A stretch of 12,097 nucleotides of DNA from Bordetella parapertussis (GTDB lineage: Bacteria; Pseudomonadota; Gammaproteobacteria; Burkholderiales; SG8-41). The notes under the pieces are model-generated. The model saw only the letters and a list, made by a program, of their open reading frames with translations, was not told the DNA's origin and ran no database searches. The stretch is from the NCBI GenBank assembly GCA_945870465.1, contig CAMBSS010000130.1, forward strand, positions 1 to 12,097, in the 5' to 3' direction. Positions 1 through 7,142 of this stretch are shown here, in pieces. The position numbers and the translations under genes were made by a program. Position 1 is the stretch's first letter. Each line of letters starts with the position of its first letter.

Positions 1-1496
1 TGCCAACTGCGCAGCAAGTCGCCGCGTATCAGCGTCAGCGTCAACAACGCCATCATCCCCAAAGCGAGCGCGACCACCTGTATCGTATTGCCGAGAGCGT
101 GGCGCCGCAGATTGGCAATGCCGTAGCGGAAACTGACGCCGCCGCCGGCGCGCACTTTCGACAAGAGCCGCAACATTGCCAGCACCAGCGCCACCGACAC
201 CGCCGCCGCCGCGAGAAATCCGCCCAGCACGTACGCGCCGAGCCGCAAATCCTGCGCTTTCAACAAAACGAGGCCGCAAATGATCACGAACCCCAGCGCA
301 TAGCCGGCAACGCCCAATCCACGCGGCAGGCCGAGGTCGCGGCGCAGCACGCGCAGCGTCGATACCTGCGCAAGGCTCAGCAATGGCGGCAAGGCGAACC
401 CGAGCAACAGCAACACGCCGGCAGCGATGCCATAACCCGCCGGCATCAGGCTGGGCCACGGCAGAACGACCGCGAGAAAGCTACCGAGCCACACCGCCAG
501 CGCAAACTGCGCGGCATAGCCGATCACGCAGCCGAGCACGCCCGCGATGAGGCCCAACGCTGTGAAATGCAAAAGATAGAGCCGCACGATTTCCGACTGG
601 CGCGCGCCTATGCAGCGCATCACCGCGCAACCGTCGAGGTGACGGCGCAGAAAGCGCCGTGCCGCCAGAGCGATCGCCACCGCGGACAGCACCACGCTGA
701 TCAGCGCGGCGAGACCGAGAAAACGTTCAGCGCGTTCGAGCGCCGAGCGGATTTCCGGCCGCGCATCGCGTATGCCTTCGATGGTCTGGCCAGGGCCTGC
801 GCGCGCTTGCGCCCATGTCCGGTACGCCTCTACCGTGGCCATCTCCCCCGCCACGTAAAAACGGTAGCGCACGCGGCTGCCGTCCTGCAGCAATCCGCTC
901 GCCGCGATATCGGCTTCGTTCATAAGCAGCCGCGGCGCGCTGTTAATGAAGCCGATTCCGCTGTCGGGCTCCTGCGTAACCAGCGCAGCAACGCGCAGGC
1001 GCAAACGGCCGATCGTCAGCGTGTCACCGGGCTTTACCTTGAGCCGCGTCAGCAGGCGATCGTCTACCCATGCTGTACCAGCAGCGGGCACTTCGCGCGC
1101 GACGCGATCGGCGCCGAACAATTCGTCGGCGAGCCGCACTTCTCCGCGCAACGGATAGCCCGCAGCAACCGCCTTCACATCGGTGAGCTGGCTTTCGTCG
1201 CGATAGCTCGCCATGCTCGGAAAACGCAGGGCGCGCGTCACTTGCAGGCCGCGTGCTTGCGCTTCAGTGGCGAATTCGCCAGCAAAGGGCCGGTCGGAAA
1301 TAATGCTGAGATCGGCTCCCAGCAACTGGTTCGATTGCTGCGTCAGCGCCAATTGCACGCGGTCGGTGAAAAAACTGACCGTCGTCAGGCTGCCGACGGC
1401 GATCAGGATGGCCGCGAACAACAGCGTGACTTCGCCGGCGCGCCAGTCGCGCCACAACAGGCGCAGTGGCAGCGGAATTTTCTGCAGCAATGACAT
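1..1496 (-). CDS. ybbP: FtsX-like ABC transporter permease, YbbP type (3' part missing)
   Basis: Inner-membrane permease of the ABC exporter whose ATPase is encoded just upstream. The reading frame is open from ATG at 1496 to the window edge, giving 498 residues of a family usually near 830, so the C-terminal third lies outside. A first membrane segment lies at about residues 21-43 (LLFAAILIAVGSLTTVSFF), followed by a large periplasmic domain (about 44-260). Several hydrophobic segments follow from about 262 onward, including a paired helix region and a second FtsX-like start near IQVVALALGMMALLTLTLI. The start is 3 nt after the ATPase stop, with GGGG at 1505-1508 as a plausible ribosome-binding site. 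This family is linked by gene neighbourhood to TesA-type lysophospholipase/esterase, but its substrate is not established. A long plus-strand frame here is only the antisense shadow. Family assignment is firm; role is not. Confidence 0.88.
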   Translation of the reverse strand, partial: MSLLQKIPLPLRLLWRDWRAGEVTLLFAAILIAVGSLTTVSFFTDRVQLALTQQSNQLLGADLSIISDRPFAGEFATEAQARGLQVTRALRFPSMASYRDESQLTDVKAVAAGYPLRGEVRLADELFGADRVAREVPAAGTAWVDDRLLTRLKVKPGDTLTIGRLRLRVAALVTQEPDSGIGFINSAPRLLMNEADIAASGLLQDGSRVRYRFYVAGEMATVEAYRTWAQARAGPGQTIEGIRDARPEIRSALERAERFLGLAALISVVLSAVAIALAARRFLRRHLDGCAVMRCIGARQSEIVRLYLLHFTALGLIAGVLGCVIGYAAQFALAVWLGSFLAVVLPWPSLMPAGYGIAAGVLLLLGFALPPLLSLAQVSTLRVLRRDLGLPRGLGVAGYALGFVIICGLVLLKAQDLRLGAYVLGGFLAAAAVSVALVLAMLRLLSKVRAGGGVSFRYGIANLRRHALGNTIQVVALALGMMALLTLTLIRGDLLRSW

Positions 1497-1499
1497 CGG

Positions 1500-2189
1500 C
1501 TAAACCCCGTTCAGCAACCGCCCCGCAGCCAGCCGCAGAGCGCGCCCGCAACGGCGTGATATCGCTTCGTCGTGCGTCACCAATATCAGTGTGGCCTGGC
1601 GCTCGCGGTTCAATTCAAACATGAGGTCGATGATTTGCGCACCGGTCGCCGAATCGAGATTGCCGGTCGGTTCGTCGGCAAACAGCAGCTTGGGCTCGCG
1701 CACAAAAGCGCGCGCGATAGCGACGCGCTGCTGCTCGCCGCCGGACAGTTGTTTCGGGTAATGATGCGTGCGCTCACCAAGCCCGACTCGCTCGAGCATG
1801 TCCTGTGCTGTTTTATCGGCGCCCCCGATGCCGGCCAGCTCCAGCGGCAGCATTACGTTTTCGAGCGCCGTCAACGCGGGCAGCAACTGGAACGACTGGA
1901 AGACGAAACCGACCAGTTGCGAGCGCAGCCCTGCGCGCCCGTCTTCATCGAGGGCGAACAAATCGTGGCCCGCCATGCTGACGCTGCCGGCGCTCGGCGT
2001 GTCCAGCCCGGCGAGCAATCCCAATAAAGTGGACTTGCCCGAGCCCGATGCGCCGAGTATTGCAACGGCTTCGCCACTTGCGATGTCGAAGCTTATGTTG
2101 TCGAGGATTTTCAGGCGTGCATTGCCGGTATCGACTTGCTTGGACAGACCCATTGCCCGCACAATGGGCGCGACAGATATTTCAACCAT
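1500..2189 (-). CDS. ybbA: ABC transporter ATP-binding protein, YbbA/LolD-like
   Basis: Cytoplasmic ATPase that powers the adjacent permease. All nucleotide-binding motifs are visible: Walker A GASGSGKST, Q-loop in VGFVFQSFQLLP, signature LSGGEQQRVAIARAF, Walker B LLFADEPTGNLD and the H-loop in LILVTHDE. Together with the FtsX-like partner, the sequence fits YbbA better than LolD or MacB. The start is uncertain. The frame also has ATG at 2207, but the residues between 2207 and 2190 come largely from one arm of an inverted repeat (2193-2220), and E. coli YbbA begins only a few residues before the conserved IV. I therefore chose ATG at 2189 (MVEISVAP). Neither start has a strong Shine-Dalgarno sequence. 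Stop TAG at 1500-1502 is 3 nt from the permease start, so the two are surely co-translated. Confidence 0.9.
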   Translation of the reverse strand: MVEISVAPIVRAMGLSKQVDTGNARLKILDNISFDIASGEAVAILGASGSGKSTLLGLLAGLDTPSAGSVSMAGHDLFALDEDGRAGLRSQLVGFVFQSFQLLPALTALENVMLPLELAGIGGADKTAQDMLERVGLGERTHHYPKQLSGGEQQRVAIARAFVREPKLLFADEPTGNLDSATGAQIIDLMFELNRERQATLILVTHDEAISRRCGRALRLAAGRLLNGV

Positions 2190-2192
2190 GCC

Positions 2193-2220
2193 TGGAGTGC
2201 CTAACATAATGAAACGCGCG
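2193..2220 (-). repeat. Left arm of a 28-bp imperfect inverted repeat
   Basis: On the minus strand this arm contains GTTTCATTATGTTAGGCACT. It matches the arm at 2561-2588, read on the plus strand, at 24 of 28 positions. Weaker similarity continues inward for roughly another 15-20 bases (both arms have TGCG-TG-C-A-TTGG spacing). The outer end overlaps the alternative upstream start of the ATPase gene. Confidence 0.75.
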
Positions 2221-2254
2221 ATGCGCTGTCACGATTTTGGCTCAGGGCTAGAAG

Positions 2255-2292
2255 AAAGTCCCGCGGCTTGGTCATTCTAAGCAAGGGGCTTT
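2255..2292. other. Imperfect hairpin inside the repeat-bounded segment
   Basis: AAAGTCC at 2255-2261 pairs with GGGCTTT at 2286-2292 (one G-U pair), and CTTG at 2267-2270 pairs with CAAG at 2282-2285 above a bulge. Read on the minus strand it is followed by a short TTTCTTC stretch, so a weak terminator is possible, but no gene immediately precedes it. Confidence 0.25.
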
Positions 2293-2560
2293 TCGACAAC
2301 GCGGCGCCGTGACTCGTTAGCCGCAGGCCCGTTTGCGGGAACGGTGACGTGGCTCCCGTGATCGCGATGCGCCGCACGGCTCCCGTCTCCGCCCCAAAGA
2401 CAAAACCCTTTCGCCGAGATCCGGGAGCTACAGGCCAAAACTCGTGCCAGCCCGAAGGGTTGCAGCCAGAATCGGCGCTAGCTTCGTTGCTCGTCTTGGC
2501 AATAGAATGACTATTGCCTTCACCGGGCGCCTTGCTATCACCAATTCTGGCAGCAACGCA

Positions 2561-2588
2561 CACGTGTTTCATCATGTTAGGGACTCCA
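2561..2588 (+). repeat. Right arm of the 28-bp imperfect inverted repeat
   Basis: On the plus strand this arm contains GTTTCATCATGTTAGGGACT. It pairs with 2193-2220 with four mismatches. Both arms read outward into ATGTTAGG-ACTCCA. Confidence 0.75.
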
Positions 2589-2690
2589 ATCCTGTCATCG
2601 CGTAAGAAGCAATTTCAAAAATTCGCCATGGCCGTTCGTGCTGAGGTATCGAAGCATGAATGGCCAACCCCGTTCGAACCAGCGACCCTC

Positions 2691-2716
2691 TTCGCCCTTC
2701 TATACATCAGGGCGAA
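2691..2716 (-). terminator. Hairpin 34 nt after tctC; possible terminator
   Basis: TTCGCCCT at 2691-2698 is a perfect 8-bp complement of AGGGCGAA at 2709-2716, with a 10-base loop. On the minus strand it lies shortly after the tctC stop (2750), at the end of the lysR-dpkA-tctC operon, where a terminator is expected. It has no T-run after it, so if it acts it is not a classic intrinsic terminator. The sequence just beyond includes GGTTCGAAC and ends TTGGCCA (about 2661-2679), which resembles part of a tRNA T-arm but does not fold into one. Confidence 0.35.
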
Positions 2717-2749
2717 CGGATTTTGGAAACCGATTGTAAGTCACACCCG

Positions 2750-3712
2750 TCACTGCGGGCCAACGCCGATGCGAGTGAAGAGCGTCTTCCACTTATCGCC
2801 GCTCGCTTTCAGATACGCGGCATATTCCGCAGGCGTGCTGCCGACGAGATCGACACCCTGCGCCTGCATTTTTTCGCGGAACTCCGGCATTTTCAGCACC
2901 GCGACTGTCTCGCGATAGAGTTTGTCGACGATTGCCGCGGGCGTTTTCGCCGGCACCATCAGCCCATACACGCCCGTCGCCGCATCATAACCGGGGATGG
3001 TTTCCGCGACAGTCGGAATATCGGGCGCCACCGAAGAGCGTTTGGGGCCTGTCACCGCGATCGCCCTGATGCGCCCCGATTTGATCAAAGGAATGGCGGA
3101 CACCAGGCTCGGTGGATAAATCGGGATCTCCCCGCTCATCAGGTCTGTCACTGCCTGCGACGTACTCTTGTACGGGATTTCCTGCAGGTCGATGCCGGCC
3201 ATGGACTTTAAAAGTTCCAGCGTTAAAAACGCTGAACTGCCGCGCCCCGACGACCCATAGCGCATTTGCCCCGGCTTCGCCTTGGCCAGCGCGATTAACT
3301 CCTTGATCGAAGTCGCCTCGACTTTCGGATTTACGCAAATGACGTTCTGTGTCAGCACGACGAGGCTCACCGGTGCCAGGGCTTTCGGGTCGAACGGCAG
3401 CTCCTTGTAGAGCAGCGGGCTGACTACCATGCTCAACGTGCCCATCAGCACGGTGTGGCCGTCGGGATTCGCATTCTGGACGATGCTGTTGGCTATCCCG
3501 CTGTTGGCGCCTTCGCGGTTTTCGACGATCACCTGCTGGCCGAGCCTGGCCGTGAGCGCCTGCGCCAGCGCGCGCGCCGTGATGTCGGTGGTGGTTCCCG
3601 GCGTAAAGCCGACCACGATGCGCACTGTTTTGGACGGGAAGTTGTCGGCAGTGGCGGCCCACGCCGGTGCAGTCAATGCTGCGATGACAACCGAAATCAA
3701 AAGTTTTTGCAT
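2750..3712 (-). CDS. Bug-family (TctC-type) periplasmic solute-binding protein
   Basis: Secreted substrate-binding protein of the tripartite tricarboxylate transporter (TTT) class, 320 residues, the usual length. The first 19-20 residues (MQKLLISVVIAALTAPAWA) form a typical signal peptide with cleavage expected after AWA. The mature protein opens with the family pattern NFPSKTVRIVVGFTPGTTTD, then ARLGQQVIVENREGANSGI, YGSSGRGSS and IPYKSTSQAVTDLMSGEI, and ends with the typical FREKMQAQGVDLVGSTPAEY region. Family members bind carboxylates, amino acids and many other small acids, so the ligand cannot be read from sequence. No TctA/TctB membrane genes lie in the window, as is common for these abundant orphan binding proteins. 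It is the last gene of the lysR-dpkA-tctC operon, 4 nt after dpkA, with a clear ribosome-binding site. Confidence 0.93.
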   Translation of the reverse strand: MQKLLISVVIAALTAPAWAATADNFPSKTVRIVVGFTPGTTTDITARALAQALTARLGQQVIVENREGANSGIANSIVQNANPDGHTVLMGTLSMVVSPLLYKELPFDPKALAPVSLVVLTQNVICVNPKVEATSIKELIALAKAKPGQMRYGSSGRGSSAFLTLELLKSMAGIDLQEIPYKSTSQAVTDLMSGEIPIYPPSLVSAIPLIKSGRIRAIAVTGPKRSSVAPDIPTVAETIPGYDAATGVYGLMVPAKTPAAIVDKLYRETVAVLKMPEFREKMQAQGVDLVGSTPAEYAAYLKASGDKWKTLFTRIGVGPQ

Positions 3713-3716
3713 GCAT

Positions 3717-4736
3717 TTACCCCTTGCTTGCGTTTACGGCGTCCTGCCAGAGTTTTGCCGGCAGGTTCGCCCCTTCCCGCGCGATGCGCGCGCGATTTCT
3801 GGCGCGGCGTGCGCCGGGCAGACGGACATCGTCCAGTCCGGACAGTTGCTGCAAAAAAGTTTCGGAATGCTGTAGCCATCCCGCCGCGTCGCCGAACCGC
3901 GCGGGATCGAAGGCGAGCACGAAAACGCCGCCGCGGGGCGGGCCGCCATCTTTATTGTCTTCTTTCCCCGCTTCAAAACTGAAAGGCTGCCCTATGAGTC
4001 CCGCAGCGAGCAGTTCGACCATCATGGCTATGGATGATCCCTTGTAGCCGCCGAACGGCAATTGCGCCCCCTTGAGGATTTCCGCCGGGTCCGTGGTCGG
4101 ATTGCCTGCGCCATCGACGCCGACGCCCGGCGGCAGCGCATGGCCTTCGCGCGCCGCGATCATGATTTCACCGCGTGCCATGGCGGCGGATGCCTGATCG
4201 AAAATCAAAGTGCCGCCGTTTTCGCGCGGCCAGCCGAACGCCATCGGATTGGTGCCGAAAAACGGTTTACGCGCGCCCGTCGGTGCGACCGCCGGCATAT
4301 AGGCAGTGAAGCTCATGGCGGCAAGCCCCGCTTCGATCAGCGGCTCGATATCGACCCACAGCGCCGAAAAGTGATGCACGTTGACCAGCGCGGCAGCGGC
4401 CACGCCCTGCTCGCGCGCAACCGGCGCCAACGCCGCGTGCGCAGCCTGCATGGCGAGTGGCGCGAATCCGCCGTGTCCATCGACCTGGATGACTGCGGGC
4501 GCGAGGCGCGCCACCGTGGGCCGCGCTTTGCCGTCGACTTTGCCGCTCTTCAGCGACGCAAGATAACCCGCGAGCCGGAACAGACCGTGAGAAGCACAGC
4601 CATCCGCATCCGCAGCCATCATCACCGCAGCGACCGCTGTCGCGTTCTCTTCGTCGCAACCGGCGCGGGACAACGCAGCGTGCGCGGTCTGGCGCAATTC
4701 TGCGAGCGCAACCTGCACCGTGTCATGATTGCTCAT
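3717..4736 (-). CDS. dpkA: Ldh2/MDH-family NAD(P)H reductase, DpkA/LhpD-like (delta1-piperideine-2-carboxylate / delta1-pyrroline-2-carboxylate reductase)
   Basis: Cytoplasmic oxidoreductase of the type-2 malate/L-lactate dehydrogenase family, 339 residues from ATG 4736. Visible family features are S49-H50-G51 with R54 (ASHGLFRLAGYLASLKSG), the HHFSALW motif at about 121-127, GARKPFFGTNPMAF at about 155-167 and LPFGGYKGSSIAMMVELLAA at about 226-245. These segments resemble Pseudomonas DpkA more closely, from memory, than malate or ureidoglycolate dehydrogenases. DpkA reduces cyclic imino acids to L-pipecolate or L-proline using NADPH. Substrate is therefore inferred; another 2-oxo or imino acid is possible. 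The frame extends upstream to 4772, but ATG 4736 overlaps the lysR stop as ATGA, typical of translational coupling. The stop is 4 nt from tctC. The gene symbol denotes family likeness only. Confidence 0.8.
   Translation of the reverse strand: MSNHDTVQVALAELRQTAHAALSRAGCDEENATAVAAVMMAADADGCASHGLFRLAGYLASLKSGKVDGKARPTVARLAPAVIQVDGHGGFAPLAMQAAHAALAPVAREQGVAAAALVNVHHFSALWVDIEPLIEAGLAAMSFTAYMPAVAPTGARKPFFGTNPMAFGWPRENGGTLIFDQASAAMARGEIMIAAREGHALPPGVGVDGAGNPTTDPAEILKGAQLPFGGYKGSSIAMMVELLAAGLIGQPFSFEAGKEDNKDGGPPRGGVFVLAFDPARFGDAAGWLQHSETFLQQLSGLDDVRLPGARRARNRARIAREGANLPAKLWQDAVNASKG
3720..3725 (-). promoter_or_regulatory. Ribosome-binding site of the tctC-type gene
   Basis: AAGGGG on the minus strand, 7 nt before ATG at 3712, directly upstream of the TAA stop of the preceding reductase gene. 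It selects ATG 3712 over an out-of-frame ATG at 3716 and is the strongest such site on this strand. Confidence 0.7.
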
Positions 4737-5692
4737 TTGCCCGCTCCTATCGTGAGTTGCCCGCGCAGCCACGGCACCAGTTTGCGCAATTCAGGCACGC
4801 AGTCGCGCTTGAGAATGTCACAGGCGAGTTGCGCGACGCGCTGCGGAAGCTCGCCGTATTCGCCGGCGCGCGCAAACAGGTGCAACTGGCGATTGAATCC
4901 GGGCGCCGGGAACGGCACAACGCGGATACTGGCCATTTGCGAGCGCGCTTGCAGCAAGCACAGCGGTGTAGCTATCGCCCAACCGAGGCCGGCGCCGACC
5001 ATCGCGAGCAACGCATCGGTCGCGTCGACTTCGAGGAGCCGCGGCGCTTTAATTCCCAGACGCCGCAAATGACGCTCGATTTGCGCGCCAATCTGCGAGC
5101 GCGCCGAAAACCGTATCAGCGAATGTTCCGTGGCAAGTTTTTTGAGTTCCGGCGTGGCGTTTGCCGCCGCCAGTTTCTCCGGCAGCAGCAGCACGAAAGG
5201 CTCGGTCAGGATGGGATAACGGTCGAGACTGTCGACATCGTCCATCGCATCGCTGCTGATGATGAGGTCGAGGTTGCGGCTCAGCAAACCCTCGGCCTGG
5301 TCGTGAGCAAGTCCCGAGCGGAACGACAGGCGCTCGACCTGCGACAGCAGAGAGCGGATCAGGCTGGGTCCGACCGTCGACGCGAAGGAATCGATGATGC
5401 CGATGCGCAATTCGTGCACCTTGGAAGCGCCCGCCTGGCGCACCACGGTGGCAAGCGCAGACGCATCTTCGACCAAAGGCACGGCATGGCGTTGCAGCAC
5501 CATGCCGGCGGCGGTCAGCTTGAGCGGGCGCTCCGCGCGGTTCAGCAGCACGGTACCGAGGTTATCTTCCAGCTGCCGTATGCTTTGCGAAACAGCCGAT
5601 TGCGTAAGCCCGAGGCTTTTGGCCGCGCTGGTCATGTTGCCACAGGTGCTCACCGCGAGAAAAACCTTGAGTGCATTGAGATCTTCGATCAT
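4733..5692 (-). CDS. LysR-family transcriptional regulator
   Basis: DNA-binding regulator of 319 residues, the normal family length. The N-terminal winged helix-turn-helix is at about residues 4-63 (LNALKVFLAVSTCGNMTSAA, SLGLTQSAVSQSIRQLEDNLG, LLNRAERPLKLTAAG), followed by a periplasmic-binding-protein-like effector domain (about 90-300). The open frame continues upstream to 6253, but that part is antisense to the divergent soxB gene; ATG 5692 gives the canonical MIEDLNALKVFLAV start. It has no strong Shine-Dalgarno sequence. It is the first gene of an operon with the DpkA-like reductase (ATGA overlap) and the binding protein, and is divergent from soxBDAG across 195 bp. By LysR custom it probably controls both itself and the divergent operon, with a co-inducer related to the substrate. 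Target and ligand are inferred from position. Confidence 0.93.
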   Translation of the reverse strand: MIEDLNALKVFLAVSTCGNMTSAAKSLGLTQSAVSQSIRQLEDNLGTVLLNRAERPLKLTAAGMVLQRHAVPLVEDASALATVVRQAGASKVHELRIGIIDSFASTVGPSLIRSLLSQVERLSFRSGLAHDQAEGLLSRNLDLIISSDAMDDVDSLDRYPILTEPFVLLLPEKLAAANATPELKKLATEHSLIRFSARSQIGAQIERHLRRLGIKAPRLLEVDATDALLAMVGAGLGWAIATPLCLLQARSQMASIRVVPFPAPGFNRQLHLFARAGEYGELPQRVAQLACDILKRDCVPELRKLVPWLRGQLTIGAGK

Positions 5693-5709
5693 CGGATGGG
5701 TGTGGCTAC

Positions 5710-5738
5710 AGTGTATTGAATCGTCTATGGGCTCACAA
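5710..5738 (-). promoter_or_regulatory. Candidate promoter for lysR-dpkA-tctC
   Basis: Minus strand TTGTGA (5738-5733), 17-nt spacer, TACACT (5715-5710): four of six consensus bases in each hexamer. Predicted transcription start is about 10 nt before ATG 5692, giving a very short leader, in keeping with the lack of a Shine-Dalgarno site. Confidence 0.4.
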
Positions 5739-5764
5739 CGGCGCTGCAACGCACAGGAGGCGAC

Positions 5765-5801
5765 ATTAGCGGTTCTTATGATACAGCGTAAGCGTGCTAA
5801 T
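5765..5801. promoter_or_regulatory. Nested dyad, candidate LysR operator
   Basis: ATTAGC at 5765-5770 is inverted as GCTAAT at 5796-5801. Inside it, CTTA at 5775-5778 is inverted as TAAG at 5789-5792. Both dyads share a centre within half a base (about 5783), and the half-site spacing is 4 nt on one side and 3 on the other. The site sits between the two candidate promoters, about 80 bp from each predicted start, where a LysR-type protein controlling both directions would bind. Confidence 0.5.
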
Positions 5802-5827
5802 AGTCTCCTATACGAACCTCGATACAG

Positions 5828-5857
5828 TTGACAAACCATCACCAAAACTGATTCTAT
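5828..5857 (+). promoter_or_regulatory. Candidate promoter for soxBDAG
   Basis: Perfect -35 hexamer TTGACA at 5828-5833 with only a weak -10 (TTCTAT at 5852-5857, 18-nt spacer, or GATTCT with 16). A good -35 with a poor -10 fits a promoter that depends on an upstream-bound activator. Leader to ATG 5888 would be about 20-25 nt, without an evident Shine-Dalgarno site. Confidence 0.4.
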
Positions 5858-5887
5858 CGCCACCTCGATGTCGGCACACGCGAACAC

Positions 5888-7141
5888 ATGAAATATTCGA
5901 TTTTCAGCCTCGCCCGCAACGCTTTGAGCTACCACGAGCAATGGCCGCGCGCGTGGCGCAGCCCCGAGCCGCGTGCCGAGTACGACGTCGTTGTCATCGG
6001 CGGCGGCGGCCACGGTCTTGCGACCGCCTACTATCTTGCCAAAAACCACGGCGTCTCCAATATCGCGGTGATCGAGAAAGGCTGGCTGGGCGGCGGCAAT
6101 ACCGGCCGCAACACGACCATCGTGCGTTCGAACTACCACCTCGAGCCCAACGCGCATTTCTACGAGCATTCGCTCAAGCTGTGGGAAGGCCTCTCGGCCG
6201 ACCTCAATTACAACGTGATGTTCAGCCAGCGCGGCGTGCTGAATCTCGCGCACAGCTATGCCGATCTCGACACCTACGCGCGGCGCGGCAACGCGATGCG
6301 CCTGAACGGCATCGACGCCGATCTCATCCTGCGCGACGAAGCTGCCGCACTCGTGCCTTTGCTCGACTGCTCACCCACCGCGCGCTATCCGATCATGGGC
6401 GGGCTGTTGCAGCGCCGCGGCGGCATCGCGCGCCACGATGCGGTGGCCTGGGGTTATGCGCGCGCAGCGGACGCTCTCGGCGTAGATATCATCCAGCAAT
6501 GCGAAGTCACGGGACTCAAACGTGATGGCAACCGCGTCACCGCCATCGAAACCACGCGCGGCACCATACGCGCCAAGAAAATCGGCCTCGCGGTCGCCGG
6601 CCATTCCGGGCAGGTCGCGGCCATGGCCGGCCTCAAGCTGCCGATCGAAACGCACGTGCTGCAGGCGCTCGTCTCCGAGCCGGTAAAGCCGGTGCTCGAC
6701 ACGGTCGTCACGTCGGGCGCAGTGCACTTCTACATCAGCCAGTCGGACAAAGGCGAACTCGTGCTGGGCGGCGACATCGACGGCTACAACTCGTACGGCC
6801 AGCGCAGCAACCTGCCGGCGCTCGAACACGTCGTGCAATCAATGCTCGCGCTGTTCCCGTCATTCAGCCGCCTGCGCATGCTGCGCACCTGGGGCGGCGT
6901 CATGGACATGAGCATGGACGGCAGCCCCATCATCGGCAAGTCGCCGCTCGCCAATCTCTACCTGAACTGCGGCTGGTGCTATGGCGGCTTTAAAGCAACG
7001 CCCGCCTCCGGCTGGTGCTTCGCGCACACGATCGCGAACGATGCGCCGCACGCGCTCAATGCCGCTTATACGCTCGACCGCTTTGCGCTCGGTAAAACCA
7101 TCGACGAAAAAGGCGGCGGACCATATCCATGGGTGCACTGA
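5888..7141 (+). CDS. soxB: Sarcosine oxidase, beta subunit
   Basis: FAD-containing catalytic subunit of heterotetrameric sarcosine oxidase, which oxidises the N-methyl group of sarcosine; 417 residues, the usual length. The Rossmann dinucleotide motif VVVIGGGGHGLATAYYLAK is at about 33-52, followed by GWLGGGNTGRNTTIVRSNY (about 65-83) and LQRRGGIARHDAVAWG (about 174-189). In characterised enzymes the conserved His of this last motif carries the covalently bound FMN; here it is H183. Substrate-domain and C-terminal motifs are intact (YISQSDKGELVLGGDIDGY, WGGVMDMSMDGSPIIGKS, NCGWCYGGFKATPASGW). First gene of the operon, divergent from lysR. ATG 5888 fits homologues, but no Shine-Dalgarno sequence precedes it. 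Related dehydrogenases act on proline-like substrates, so sarcosine is likely rather than proven. Confidence 0.95.
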   Translation: MKYSIFSLARNALSYHEQWPRAWRSPEPRAEYDVVVIGGGGHGLATAYYLAKNHGVSNIAVIEKGWLGGGNTGRNTTIVRSNYHLEPNAHFYEHSLKLWEGLSADLNYNVMFSQRGVLNLAHSYADLDTYARRGNAMRLNGIDADLILRDEAAALVPLLDCSPTARYPIMGGLLQRRGGIARHDAVAWGYARAADALGVDIIQQCEVTGLKRDGNRVTAIETTRGTIRAKKIGLAVAGHSGQVAAMAGLKLPIETHVLQALVSEPVKPVLDTVVTSGAVHFYISQSDKGELVLGGDIDGYNSYGQRSNLPALEHVVQSMLALFPSFSRLRMLRTWGGVMDMSMDGSPIIGKSPLANLYLNCGWCYGGFKATPASGWCFAHTIANDAPHALNAAYTLDRFALGKTIDEKGGGPYPWVH

Positions 7142-7142
7142 T

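Larger units (their letters stand above)
2193..2588. other. 396-bp segment bounded by inverted repeats; possible non-autonomous element
   Basis: The segment between tctC and ybbA is bounded by the two 28-bp arms described separately. Inside there is no gene I recognise. One minus-strand frame (2201-2575, 124 codons) starts in the right arm and ends in the left arm, but its translation has no family features and arginine/serine-rich low-complexity character. Short internal structure includes CCCG-TTTG-CGGG at 2328-2339 and two copies of GGCTCCCGT about 28 bases apart (near 2350 and 2378). I see no target-site duplication at the outer edges, so insertion is not shown. Alternatives are a structured RNA region or an old duplicated promoter segment. 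Confidence 0.35.

Noticed and set aside
99..1493. 464-codon plus-strand open frame
   Set aside because: Antisense of the YbbP permease. Its translation is rich in Arg, Gln, His and Ala with no domain features, while the minus strand reads as a clear membrane protein.
2201..2575. 124-codon minus-strand frame spanning the repeat-bounded segment
   Set aside because: It begins and ends within the repeat arms, shows no recognisable motif and no ribosome-binding site. Kept only as part of the repeat-bounded segment.
2661..2679. Intact tRNA gene at GGTTCGAAC...TTGGCCA (minus strand)
   Set aside because: The bases after the T-loop do not complement the T-stem and no acceptor or D-arm can be drawn, so no tRNA gene is annotated.
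5693..6253. 187-residue N-terminal extension of the LysR frame
   Set aside because: The added part is antisense to soxB and the intergenic region; the family start MIEDLNALKVF at 5692 is canonical.
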